Below, in pieces: positions 1 through 8,115 of a stretch of 64,000 nt of DNA. Location of the stretch: assembly GCF_014193285.1 (NCBI RefSeq), contig NZ_JACHZE010000008.1:124001-188000 (forward strand), read 5' to 3'. The notes beneath the pieces are model-generated. The model had not been told where the DNA came from, made no database searches, and saw only the letters and a list, made by a program, of their open reading frames with translations. Numbering within the stretch: the first letter of the stretch is position 1; each line of letters starts with the position of its first letter. Made by a program: the position numbers and the translations under genes. The DNA comes from Atlantibacter sp. RC6. Its GTDB lineage: Bacteria > Pseudomonadota > Gammaproteobacteria > Enterobacterales > Enterobacteriaceae.

Positions 1-1609
1 ATTCATTCCAGCACGACGCCAGCACCGACCCCACCAGCGGTTTGCAGATTTCACAGCCGTGACCGCGCCCGTAGCGGCTAAGCAGCTGGTTAAAGCTGCG
101 GATATGGTTAACGCGCACCAGGTGATAGATCTCCTGGCGCGAGTACGCGAAGTGTTCGCAGATATCTTTTTTGACCTCCACGCCCTGCTGTTCCAGCTGA
201 TAATCCAGTACCTGCTTGACCAGCGCGCTACAGCCGCCGCAGCCGGTGGCGGCTTTGGTGCAGGTTTTCAGGGCGTCGAGGCTGGTGGCGCCATCGCTGA
301 CCGCCTGGCAAATCTGGGCTTTGCTGACGTTATGGCAGGAGCAGATTTGCGCGCTGTCGGGCAGTGCCGCCACCCCGAGCCCCTTCACGGCGCCCGGTGA
401 ACTGGCGGGCAGGATCAGGGTTTCCGGCTGGGCGGGCAGCGCCATGCCGTTAAGCATCATTTGCAATAGCGTGGCGTAGTCGCTGCTGTCGCCCACCAGC
501 ACGCCGCCGAGCAGGCGTTTGTTATCCGCGCTGACGACAATTTTCTTATAGGTCTGCGCCGGGCCGTTGGTCCACTGATAGCTCTGCGCCCCCGGCGTCG
601 CGCCGTGGGCATCGCCGAACGAGGCCACTTCCACGCCGAGCAGCTTGAGTTTGGTGCTCATATCCGCGCCGCTAAATTGTGCGCTTTCGCCATTCAGATA
701 CGCCGCCGCGACTCGCGCCATCTGATAGCCTGGAGCAACCAGCCCGAAGATTTTGCCCTGCCACAGCGCGCATTCACCGATGGCGCTGATGCGCGGATCG
801 CTGGTCAGGCAGCGGTCATCAATCACAATGCCGCCGCGTTCCCCCAGTTCCAGCCCCGCCTGGCGCGCCAGGGCATCTTGTGGGCGGATGCCGGCGGAAA
901 ACACCACCAGATCGGTTTCCAGGCTCTGCTCATCGGCAAAATGCAGCGCCAGGCCAGTTTCCGTGGCGCAGATCGTTTGGGTGGATTTACTGGTATGTAC
1001 GCTGACGCCGAGGGCGCTGATTTTCTCGCGCAGCATCGCCGCGCCGGGTGCGTCGAGCTGCACCGCCATCAGATTCGGCGCGAACTCCACCACGTGCGTC
1101 TCCAGCCCGAGCTGTTTCAGGGCGTTGGCGGCTTCAAGGCCCAGCAGCCCGCCGCCGATCACCACGCCGCGCGTAGCGGTTTTCGCCCGCTCGCGGATGG
1201 CGTCCAGGTCATCCAGGGTGCGGTAAACAAAACAGCCCGGCAGCTGATGGCCCGGTACCGGCGGCACAAACGGCCAGGAGCCGGTAGCCAATACCAGCCG
1301 ATCCCAGCAGGTTTCGCGGCCTTCGGCATCGCGCACCACCTGGCGCTCGCGGTCGATATCGACAATTTTGCAGCCGGTGCGCAATTCGATGCCGCTGGCG
1401 GCAAAGAACTCGTCTGCCACCATGGAAAGCGATTCGGCGCTGCGTCCGGCGAAATACTCCGACAGATGCACCCGGTCATAGGCGGCGTGGCGCTCCTCGC
1501 CAAACACAATGATGTGGTACTGCTGATGCAGCCCGGCGTTGACGCACTGTTCCAGGAAATGGTGGCCGACCATACCGTGGCCGATGACCACTAACGTTGC
1601 TTTGCTCAT
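1..1609 (-). CDS. nasB: Assimilatory nitrite reductase [NAD(P)H] large subunit, 5' part (runs off the window)
   Basis: Reduces nitrite to ammonium in the cytoplasm with NAD(P)H, FAD, Fe-S and siroheme. About 536 residues are visible from ATG at 1609-1607 to the window edge, where the frame is still open. The N-terminus has a FAD/NAD fold (VVIGHGMVGHHFLEQ; second dinucleotide motif GVVIGGGLLGLEAANAL). A BFD-like [2Fe-2S] domain follows (CSCHNVSK, then CTKAATGCGGC), and the last visible stretch contains HGCEICKP. The C-terminal ferredoxin/siroheme half lies outside. Reading through positions 1-60 in this frame is uninterrupted, so the visible part looks intact. It is preceded in frame, with no stop, by nasC (see findings). 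In Klebsiella nasA would follow. Confidence in family is high. Confidence 0.93.
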   Translation of the reverse strand, partial: MSKATLVVIGHGMVGHHFLEQCVNAGLHQQYHIIVFGEERHAAYDRVHLSEYFAGRSAESLSMVADEFFAASGIELRTGCKIVDIDRERQVVRDAEGRETCWDRLVLATGSWPFVPPVPGHQLPGCFVYRTLDDLDAIRERAKTATRGVVIGGGLLGLEAANALKQLGLETHVVEFAPNLMAVQLDAPGAAMLREKISALGVSVHTSKSTQTICATETGLALHFADEQSLETDLVVFSAGIRPQDALARQAGLELGERGGIVIDDRCLTSDPRISAIGECALWQGKIFGLVAPGYQMARVAAAYLNGESAQFSGADMSTKLKLLGVEVASFGDAHGATPGAQSYQWTNGPAQTYKKIVVSADNKRLLGGVLVGDSSDYATLLQMMLNGMALPAQPETLILPASSPGAVKGLGVAALPDSAQICSCHNVSKAQICQAVSDGATSLDALKTCTKAATGCGGCSALVKQVLDYQLEQQGVEVKKDICEHFAYSRQEIYHLVRVNHIRSFNQLLSRYGRGHGCEICKPLVGSVLASCWNE

Positions 1610-2803
1610 TTCATCGCTTCCTGCAGCCAGCGGCTGCGGTTGATCAATATCGAAAAGCAGCCCGGCGTGGGGCGCTACGGGCTGCTGGAACTGGTTCATC
1701 AGACGCGGCGCGGCGTCGGTATCGCCCATCATGAGCAGCGCGGAGAGTTTGCCGTCGCGCAGCAGCAGCCGACGGTAGTGGCCGCTCAGCGGGTCAAAAC
1801 TGGTGAGGATCTGGCACGAGGCTGTGGGATTGATATCCCCGGCGCTGAACAGATCGATGCCGGTGACTTTTAAGCGCGTGCCGCGCGGCTGGTAGTGAAA
1901 ATCGTCCTGCGGCTGGCCCGCGAGCCGGGCCGCCAGCACGTCCGCCTGGGCCAGACAAGGGGCCACTAATCCCCACAGCGCCCCGTTGAATTCACAGCAT
2001 TCGCCGATGGCGCTGATGCCCGGCAGCGCGGTTCGCAGTTGCCCATCCACCAGAATTCCCCGGTTGCACGGCACGCCCGCCGCGCTGGCAAGTTGGCTAT
2101 TCGGCTTTACGCCAGTGGCGATAATCACGCGTGAAGCCGGGAGCGCATCGCCGTTGCTCAGTGTGACATGCTGCTCGCCGATATCGGTCAGCGTCTGGCC
2201 CAGCACACAGCGGATGCCGCGCGCCTCCAGCCGGTCCGCCAGCAGGCGCGCCGCCTGTGGGTCCAGTTGCTGCTCCATCAGCCGCGCGGCCAGATGCACC
2301 AGCGTCACCGGGATGCCGCGCTGTGCCAGCGCCGCAGCGGCTTCCACACCCAGCAGCCCGCCGCCGAGCACCACCGCCGGGCCGTTATGGCGCAAAATCG
2401 CCTCCACATCGCCCTGGGTGCGAAACGCGTGAACGTGCGGTTGCTGATGACCGTTAATCGGCGGGATAAACGGCACAGAGCCGGTGGCGAACACCAGCTC
2501 ATCCCAGTGCAATTGCTGGCGCGGGGTGGTGACGGTGCGTTGCTCAACATCCACCGCCAACACTTTTTCATTGCTCAGCACGCTGACGCCGTGAGCCTGA
2601 TACCACGCCAGCGGGTGCAGCGTGGTATCGGCGGCGCTTTTTTCCCCGCCGAGCACCGGCGACAGCAGGATGCGGTTATAGGCCACGCCCGGCTCCTCGC
2701 CGATAAGCGTAATGGCATAGCGCGTTGGGGCCAGTTGCAGCAGTTGCTCCACCAGCCGAACTGCCGCCATGCCGTTGCCGATAATCACCAGATGCGTCGT
2801 CAT
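1606..2803 (-). CDS. nasC: Nitrate reductase electron-transfer subunit (FAD/NADH), 3' end frameshifted or fused to nasB
   Basis: Passes electrons from NAD(P)H to the assimilatory nitrate reductase. The start ATG 2803-2801 opens with HLVIIGNGMAAVRLVE (FAD-binding), and a second dinucleotide motif AVVLGGGLLGVEAAAAL lies near residue 150. The fold is the pyridine nucleotide-disulphide oxidoreductase type shared with the NasB N-terminus. It sits between nasD (10-nt gap) and nasB as in Klebsiella. The frame from 2803 has no stop: after HAGLLFDIDQPQPLAAGSDE it enters the nasB ATG directly. The neighbouring frame gives INRSRWLQEAMK and a TGA at 1608-1606 overlapping the nasB ATG, the usual coupled junction. 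A one-base indel near 1645-1656 (an AAAA run on plus) is the likely cause. The length of about 398 residues fits the family. Confidence 0.85.
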
Positions 2804-2813
2804 CGGGCACTCC

Positions 2814-3602
2814 TCACGCCGCTTTGGGCTGCTTTTCATACAGGAAATGGAGGATTTGCTGGCGCAGATGGTGATAGTGCGCATCGTCCGCCAGTTGCAC
2901 CCGGTTGCGCGGTCGTGACAACGTCACATCAAGGATTTCCCCTATCGTCGCCGCCGGACCGTTGGTCATCATCATTACCCGATCGCACAGCAATACCGCT
3001 TCGTCGACGTCGTGAGTGATCAGTACGATGGTGGTATTCAACGCCTGCTGGATGCGCATCACCGCATCCTGGAGATGAGCGCGGGTTAACGCGTCGAGCG
3101 CGCCGAACGGCTCATCCATCAGCAGCACTTTCGGCTTCATCGCCAGCGCCCGGGCGATGCCGATGCGCTGCTTCATGCCGCCGGAGATCTCGCCGGGACG
3201 TTTGTCCCGGGCGTGTCCCATCTGTACCTGTTCGAGGTTGTGCATGATCCACTCATCGCGCTCGGCGCGGTTCATGGCGCGGGCAAAGATATGGTCTACC
3301 GCCAGCGCCACGTTCTGGTAGCAGGTCAGCCACGGCAGCAGGGAGTGGTTCTGGAACACCACCGCCCGCTCCGGGCCGGGCCCGGCGATTTCACGGTTAT
3401 CGCACAGCAGCCCGCCTTCGCTCGGCAGCGTGATGCCGGCAATCAGATTCAGCAGCGTGGATTTCCCGCAACCGGAGTGGCCGATCAGCCCGAGGGTTTC
3501 CCCGGCCGCGATATCAAAGGTGACGTTTTGCAGCGCCAGGAAATCGCCGCCCTGGGTGGCGAAACGCTGGCTGACGTTCTGGACCTGAATAATCGGTTTC
3601 AT
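2814..3602 (-). CDS. nasD: Nitrate ABC transporter ATP-binding protein
   Basis: This is the cytoplasmic ATPase of the nitrate/nitrite importer NasFED, 262 residues. Visible motifs are Walker A GHSGCGKST (about residue 40), the signature ISGGMKQR, which is the variant typical of nitrate/taurine-type ATPases, Walker B VLLMDEPFGALDALT, and the switch histidine in LITHDVDEA. It begins 10 nt after the nasE stop and is followed 10 nt later by nasC, so it is part of one minus-strand operon. No nitrate-binding domain is fused at the C-terminus, unlike cyanobacterial NrtC. High confidence. Confidence 0.95.
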   Translation of the reverse strand: MKPIIQVQNVSQRFATQGGDFLALQNVTFDIAAGETLGLIGHSGCGKSTLLNLIAGITLPSEGGLLCDNREIAGPGPERAVVFQNHSLLPWLTCYQNVALAVDHIFARAMNRAERDEWIMHNLEQVQMGHARDKRPGEISGGMKQRIGIARALAMKPKVLLMDEPFGALDALTRAHLQDAVMRIQQALNTTIVLITHDVDEAVLLCDRVMMMTNGPAATIGEILDVTLSRPRNRVQLADDAHYHHLRQQILHFLYEKQPKAA

Positions 3603-3612
3603 GGTGCGCTCC

Positions 3613-4500
3613 TTATTTTTCCTGCCAGCTAAAACGACGCGCCAGCAACAGCAGCGCCTGCTCCAGCATCAGCCCCACCACGCCGATAATGACGATGGCG
3701 ATAATGATGTTTTCGACGTTAAGGTTGTTCCACTCATTCCAGATCCAGAAGCCGATGCCCAGGCCGCCGGTCAGCATTTCGGCGGCGACAATCACCAGCC
3801 AGGCGATGCCGATGGACAACCGCACGCCGGTTAAAATAGCGGGCAGCACCGCCGGGAACAGAATGCGGCGCATCACCGTCCATTCGGAGAGTTGCAGCAC
3901 TCGCGCCACGTTGAGGTAGTCATCCGGGATGCGGCGCACCCCGTCGGCGGTGTTGATCACCATCGGCCAGATCGAGCAGATAAAAATGGTCCAACTGGAT
4001 GCCGGTTCGGCGCGCTGGAACAGCAGCAAGCCGATGGGCAGCCAGGCCAGCGGGCTGACCGGGCGCAGCAGCGCAATCAGCGGGCCGAACATCCGGGCGA
4101 AGAACACGAAGCGACCAATCAAAAAACCGAGCGGAATGCCCACCAGCGCCGCCAGCCCGAAGCCGATGCCGACGCGCTGTAATGACGCCAGCACGTTCCA
4201 GCCGATGCCCTGATCGTTGGGCCCTTCACGGTAGAACGGGTCGGCGAACAGGGTCAGCGCAGAATCCAGGGTGCTGAGCGGGCCGGGAAAGCCTTTGCTG
4301 TTGATGGACACCAGTTGCCAGGCCACCAGCGCCAGCCCTAAACCCAGCAGCCCCGGCAGCAGGCGCTGCACCAGATTGTTGGCGACGACGCGCAGCGCCG
4401 GATGGCGTTTGCGCACCTGCACCGGCGGCAGCGCGATCACCTCCGCGCCAATCACTTCTGACGTGACAACGTCACTTTTAGTCACCGTTTGCTGTTTCAT
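3613..4500 (-). CDS. nasE: Nitrate ABC transporter permease
   Basis: Inner-membrane channel subunit of the nitrate importer, 295 residues, NrtB-like. A cytoplasmic N-terminal stretch of about 50 residues precedes hydrophobic helices (LLPGLLGLGLALVAWQLV; VGIGFGLAALVGIPLGFLIG; IIIAIVIIGVVGLMLEQALL). The EAA-type coupling loop lies around VARVLQLSEWTVMRRILFPA. Its ATG overlaps the nasF stop codon (4497-4500), indicating translational coupling with the binding protein. The nasD gene follows after 10 nt. Confidence 0.94.
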   Translation of the reverse strand: MKQQTVTKSDVVTSEVIGAEVIALPPVQVRKRHPALRVVANNLVQRLLPGLLGLGLALVAWQLVSINSKGFPGPLSTLDSALTLFADPFYREGPNDQGIGWNVLASLQRVGIGFGLAALVGIPLGFLIGRFVFFARMFGPLIALLRPVSPLAWLPIGLLLFQRAEPASSWTIFICSIWPMVINTADGVRRIPDDYLNVARVLQLSEWTVMRRILFPAVLPAILTGVRLSIGIAWLVIVAAEMLTGGLGIGFWIWNEWNNLNVENIIIAIVIIGVVGLMLEQALLLLARRFSWQEK

Positions 4501-5759
4501 GCTTTGCTCCCCTGATGCGAAATGTCGAAGCTGGCGGCGTAAGACGCCGGGTCCGCGCCGTTCCAGATTTTGCCGTCGAGCAGACGGCTACTGCGCATGA
4601 CTTCATTCGGCAGGCTGACGCCCGTGGCAGTCGCGGCCTGCTGGTAGATATCGGTGCGGTTGATACGTTGGGCGATGGCCTGATAATCCGGCTCCTGTTT
4701 CAGTAATCCCCAGCGGCGGAACTGAGTCAGGAACCAGATGCCGTCGGACAGCCACGGATAGCTCACTTCGCCATCGCGGAAGAACTGCATTGCGTGGCGG
4801 TCCTGCCAGCGGCGGCCCGCGCCGTTGTCGTAGTCGCCGAGCATCCGGCCCGTGAGGTACTGCTCTTTGGTATTCAGATACGCGCGTTTCGCCAGCACCC
4901 GGGCGGTTTCCCGGCGGTTGTCGTCGCTGGCGTCGATCCAGCGCGCCGCGTCGAGGACCGCCGACACCAGCGCCCGGGCGGTATTGGGATGTTGCTCCAC
5001 CCAGTCGTGACGGCAGCCAAGCACTTTTTCCGGGTGATCCGGCCAGATATCCTGGGTGGTGGCGGCGGTAAAGCCGATGCGGTCGTTGATCGCCCGGGCG
5101 TTCCAGGGTTCGCCGACACAAAATCCCACCATGTTGCCGATACGCATGTTCATTACCATCTGCGGCGGCGGCACCACCACGGTGCGCACGTCGGTAAAGG
5201 GGTTGATGCCTTCGGATGCCAGCCAGTAATAGAGCCACATGGCGTGGGTGCCGGTCGGGAAGGTATGGGCGAAGGTGTAACTGCCCGGCGCGGACTGGCG
5301 CAGGTAGCCCGGCAGATCGCTCAACGCGCGCACGCCTTTATCCAGCAGATCGGTGGAGAGCGTGATCGCCTGGCCGTTGTTGTTGAGGGTCATCAGGCTC
5401 GCCATGGCCTGCTTTTTCCCGGCGATGCCCAGCTCCAGCCCGTACACCATGCCGTACAGAATGTGGGCCGCGTCCAGTTCGCCGTAGACCAGCTTGTCGC
5501 GCACCGCCGCCCAGCTCGCCTCTTTACTGAGGTTGAGTTTGATGCCATAGCGGGCATCGAAGCCTTTTACCGATGCCATGACCAGCGGCGCGCAGTCGGT
5601 CAGCGGGATAAACCCGACGTTAACCTGCTGGCGCTCCGGCTGGTCAGAGCCTGCTGCCCAGACGCTGCTTGCCAGCCCCGGCATCATTAAAACGCTGCCC
5701 AGTGCGGCTCCCGCCTGGATAAAGCGGCGGCGGGAAAGCCCTCGTTGTGTTTCGCTCAT
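4497..5759 (-). CDS. nasF: Periplasmic nitrate-binding protein, Tat-exported
   Basis: Solute-binding component of NasFED, 420 residues from ATG 5759. I place the start here, not at the upstream in-frame ATG at 5822, because GGAG sits seven bases before it and the upstream codons lie inside the leader terminator. The N-terminus has a twin-arginine signal (LSRRRFIQAGAALGSVLMMP) followed by an AxA-like cleavage region (SVWAAG). The mature part is the NrtA/NMT1-like fold beginning QVNVGFIPLTDCAPLVMAS. First gene of nasFEDCB, downstream of the NasR-controlled leader. High confidence. Confidence 0.94.
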   Translation of the reverse strand: MSETQRGLSRRRFIQAGAALGSVLMMPGLASSVWAAGSDQPERQQVNVGFIPLTDCAPLVMASVKGFDARYGIKLNLSKEASWAAVRDKLVYGELDAAHILYGMVYGLELGIAGKKQAMASLMTLNNNGQAITLSTDLLDKGVRALSDLPGYLRQSAPGSYTFAHTFPTGTHAMWLYYWLASEGINPFTDVRTVVVPPPQMVMNMRIGNMVGFCVGEPWNARAINDRIGFTAATTQDIWPDHPEKVLGCRHDWVEQHPNTARALVSAVLDAARWIDASDDNRRETARVLAKRAYLNTKEQYLTGRMLGDYDNGAGRRWQDRHAMQFFRDGEVSYPWLSDGIWFLTQFRRWGLLKQEPDYQAIAQRINRTDIYQQAATATGVSLPNEVMRSSRLLDGKIWNGADPASYAASFDISHQGSKA

Positions 5760-5772
5760 GGCTGCTCCAATA

Positions 5773-5816
5773 AAAAAGGCGTCCAACAATGCGTGAACAT
5801 TGCGGGACGCCTTTAT
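5773..5816 (-). terminator. Leader attenuator (intrinsic terminator) before nasF
   Basis: On the minus strand GGCGTCC (5811-5805) pairs with GGACGCC (5784-5778), with a further CAATG/CATTG pair inside, and the hairpin is followed by a run of six T. It ends 13 bases before the nasF RBS. In Klebsiella oxytoca the nasF leader carries such a terminator, which NasR overrides when nitrate or nitrite is present; the same role is inferred here. Confidence 0.85.
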
Positions 5817-5828
5817 CCTCATCGCCGG

Positions 5829-5846
5829 GAAGCCGCCGTTGGCTTC
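5829..5846 (-). promoter_or_regulatory. ANTAR-type RNA hairpin in the nasF leader (NasR target)
   Basis: The minus strand reads GAAGCC-AACGGC-GGCTTC: a 6-bp stem with a hexanucleotide loop that has A at position 1 and G at position 4. This is the loop signature recognised by ANTAR antiterminators. It lies upstream of the attenuator in the position of the 1:2 stem-loop of the Klebsiella leader. I did not resolve a second ANTAR hairpin confidently. Confidence 0.7.
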
Positions 5847-5878
5847 TCTGCGTTTGTGTTGTGGTCAGTAAAATATTT

Positions 5879-5893
5879 GCAATTGCTGTGCCA
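5879..5893 (-). promoter_or_regulatory. Sigma-54 promoter of the nasF operon
   Basis: The minus strand reads TGGCAC-AGCAA-TTGC, a full match to the -24/-12 consensus with correct spacing. Transcription would begin near 5867, giving a leader of roughly 108 nt that contains the ANTAR hairpin and terminator. This fits nitrogen (NtrC) control of nas genes. I saw GC-rich dyads upstream (GCGCACC 5942, GGTGTGC 5974) but no clean NtrC site. Confidence 0.8.
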
Positions 5894-5982
5894 GATTTTC
5901 AGGCCGTGAAAGCCGCGGTTTCAGCGGTTTTTTGTAAGCCAGCGCACCATAAGTTGACACGGTCTGCCCTGCAGGTGTGCAG

Positions 5983-7185
5983 CTAACTCTTTGGAGTGAC
6001 TGACCACAGCGACGCGCTGAGCAGCAGTGAACGGGCGATATCCACCATCCGCTGGTTCTGGTTCATGGCGAGTTTACGCAGTTGCTGCCAGGCCAGTTCT
6101 TCGCTGATGCCCTGATGGTTCATCAGCAGGCTTTTGGCTTTGTCGATGGTTTTGCGCTCTTCAAGCGTTTCCTGAAGCGAGGTCAGCTCACGGCTGAGTT
6201 TTTCCAGTTCACGCGCCTGCTGGCGCACCAGCGGAAGCAAATGACGCTCCACCGGCGCGGCGATGACGCTGCTCTGCTGCACCACCCATGCGGCAAACGC
6301 CGTTTCACCGGTTTGCGCGTCCTGCACAGTATGTTGTAACGAAAGTTGCCCGACGGCGCACAGCCTGTCGATAAGCCTGGTTTCAATCAGCCGCAGCGCG
6401 TCGAGGCGCTGGGTCTGGATATCAAACCAGCGTGCCGCCGACTGCGGGTTAGCCGGAATGCGGGTGCAGGCTTCGCGACGCATCTGTTCGATATCCCGGG
6501 TCGCCTCGGCGGTCTCGCGGAATAGCGCTGCCTGAGCCGGTTCCGCCAGTGACAGGAAAGTGGAAAAGCTGTGTTGCTGCGCGTCGATGCGGTCCACCAG
6601 CATCTGGCGCAGCGCGGCGTCGAATTCGCCACGGGTAAAGCCAATCGCCCCCACCGCCCGCTCCTGCCCGACCCACTCTTTGCCCTGCATCAGGCTGTAC
6701 AACGCGGTCAGCGCCTGGGCGACCTGCGGATCGCTTATCGCCTCGTTGGCTTGCGGGATAATCTCCATCAGCGGTTGCACGGTGCGGTTAAAGCGCTCCA
6801 TGGCCTGCTCGGGGGGGATGCGCGCGGCGTGGATCTCTTCGCGCAACGCGCTTAATCCTTCCAGAAACCAGAGCGCGCAGGCCAGCTTCGCCGCCGCGTT
6901 GCCGTTCATCATGGCGTGGTGTTCCATTAGCCACTGCTGGAAAGCGGCCAGCGCCTCATCCACCCGCTGCGCACTGTGCTGCAACTGCGGACCAAACAGC
7001 GCGCCCCTGGAACAGAGCCAGACGTTAGACGCGCCGCGCTCGCGCTGAAGCGCATGCACCAGTTGGCTTATCCGCGTGGCGAATTCACCCAGCCGGGCGA
7101 GATGCTGTAACTGCTGCTGTTGCTGGCGACGGGTATAGTGAAACCATTCCAGCGCGGATTGCGGGCGTGGCGCCTGTTGATTCAT
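5983..7185 (-). CDS. nasR: Nitrate/nitrite-responsive ANTAR antiterminator
   Basis: RNA-binding antiterminator of the nasF operon, 400 residues. The N-terminal about 300 residues form a NIT nitrate-sensing helical domain (QRERGASNVWLCSRG near residue 50). The C-terminal ANTAR domain (about residues 335-395) includes LEERKTIDKAKSLLMNHQG and ends in conserved helices (LAWQQLRKLAMNQNQRMVDI). It lies directly upstream of the nasF leader on the same strand, the Klebsiella arrangement. Nitrate binding to NIT should release ANTAR to bind the leader hairpin at 5829-5846. High confidence. Confidence 0.94.
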   Translation of the reverse strand: MNQQAPRPQSALEWFHYTRRQQQQQLQHLARLGEFATRISQLVHALQRERGASNVWLCSRGALFGPQLQHSAQRVDEALAAFQQWLMEHHAMMNGNAAAKLACALWFLEGLSALREEIHAARIPPEQAMERFNRTVQPLMEIIPQANEAISDPQVAQALTALYSLMQGKEWVGQERAVGAIGFTRGEFDAALRQMLVDRIDAQQHSFSTFLSLAEPAQAALFRETAEATRDIEQMRREACTRIPANPQSAARWFDIQTQRLDALRLIETRLIDRLCAVGQLSLQHTVQDAQTGETAFAAWVVQQSSVIAAPVERHLLPLVRQQARELEKLSRELTSLQETLEERKTIDKAKSLLMNHQGISEELAWQQLRKLAMNQNQRMVDIARSLLLSASLWSVTPKS

Positions 7186-7269
7186 GTCATACTCCCGAAG
7201 TCATTACCGCTTTACTCTACGTAGCCTTTAACAAAGCAATAACCATGCCCAAACGGCAAAGGAGTTAAC

Positions 7270-7623
7270 GTGCAAAAAATCGTGATTATCGCCAACGGCG
7301 CGGCCTACGGCAGCGAGTCGCTGTTTAACAGCCTGCGTCTGGCTATCGCCCTGCGCGAACAGCAGGACGACATCAGCCTGAAACTGTTTTTGATGTCTGA
7401 CGCGGTGACGGCGGGTATTCGCGGCCAGAAACCGGCGGAAGGCTATAACATCCAGCAGATGCTGGAGATCCTTACCGCCCAGAACGTGCCGGTGAAGCTG
7501 TGTAAAACCTGCACCGACGGACGCGGCGTGACCGGGCTGCCGCTGATTGACGGCGTCGAGATCGGCACGCTGGTGGAGCTGGCGCAGTGGACGCTGGCAG
7601 CGGACAAAGTCCTGACCTTCTGA
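7270..7623 (+). CDS. ychN: DsrE/YchN-family protein
   Basis: A 117-residue cytoplasmic protein of the DsrE-like fold, full length and very close to E. coli YchN, which forms a hexamer. The conserved cysteine region is KLCKTCTDGRGV. Its exact role is not established; the family is associated with sulphur transfer. It lies divergent from nasR; in E. coli the same gene sits between the narXL side and chaC, so this marks the border with the conserved core. RBS AAGGAG lies just upstream. Confidence 0.92.
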   Translation: MQKIVIIANGAAYGSESLFNSLRLAIALREQQDDISLKLFLMSDAVTAGIRGQKPAEGYNIQQMLEILTAQNVPVKLCKTCTDGRGVTGLPLIDGVEIGTLVELAQWTLAADKVLTF

Positions 7624-7631
7624 TGGCTGCT

Positions 7632-7660
7632 CTGCCGTATGCTCCCCGCTACGGCAGTTT
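7632..7660 (+). terminator. Possible terminator after ychN
   Basis: CTGCCGTA and TACGGCAG form an 8-bp stem with a 10-base loop, followed only by TTT. It starts nine bases after the ychN stop. The short T tract makes this a weak intrinsic terminator. Confidence 0.45.
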
Positions 7661-7876
7661 CCAGAATTTCCCGCTCCGGTTGTTTACTTTTCAGGCGCAA
7701 ACCTTTCGCCAGGCAATGAATTGCGGGCATTTATAACTAAAGTTTAATGATTACGAAATTCGTTGATCAAAGTCAGCATCTGCGCCCTCCCTCTTTGGTG
7801 TTATGCATAAGCGTGATTTGTGAACAGAGTCACGTACTGGGTAGTCTTTTTCATGGCAGAGGGTAAAGAGATGGCG

Positions 7877-8113
7877 ATGGTAAAAACGAGTCTGACGTTG
7901 TTTGGCGGGGATACGGTGGTGGTGCGCTGTTCCGATTCTTGTCACATTCATTTGATGAGCGCGAAAGGCGCTGCCAGCAGTACGGCGGATATTCTCAGCG
8001 TGCAAAACCGCAAGCACGCTTATCTCACCGTTCCCTACAGCGGTACCTGGAACGTGCTGATCGACAGTCACAGCCAGTCGCTGGAGCACTCCATCAGCTA
8101 CGTCCCCGCCTGA
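7877..8113 (+). CDS. DUF1883-type small protein
   Basis: A 78-residue protein beginning MVKTSLTLFGGDTVVV, beta-rich, resembling the DUF1883 family. Upstream in-frame ATGs exist at 7820, 7853 and 7871. I prefer 7877 because AAGAG (7866-7870) is at a proper distance from it and conserved-looking sequence starts there. No signal peptide or catalytic motif is visible and the function is unknown. It ends two bases before the convergent chaC stop. Not part of the E. coli version of this neighbourhood. Confidence 0.7.
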   Translation: MVKTSLTLFGGDTVVVRCSDSCHIHLMSAKGAASSTADILSVQNRKHAYLTVPYSGTWNVLIDSHSQSLEHSISYVPA

Positions 8114-8115
8114 GT

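Noticed and set aside
605-1594. 329-codon plus-strand open frame over nasB
   Set aside because: The minus strand encodes NasB with FAD and 2Fe-2S motifs; the plus frame is a GC-rich shadow.
4794-5690. 298-codon plus-strand open frame over nasF
   Set aside because: Shadow of nasF, which has a Tat signal and binding-protein sequence.
5760-5822. In-frame upstream extension of nasF to ATG 5822
   Set aside because: These codons lie inside the attenuator hairpin; the ATG at 5759 has the RBS and is followed by the Tat signal.
7443-7730. 95-codon minus-strand open frame over ychN
   Set aside because: Antisense shadow of ychN, no domain.
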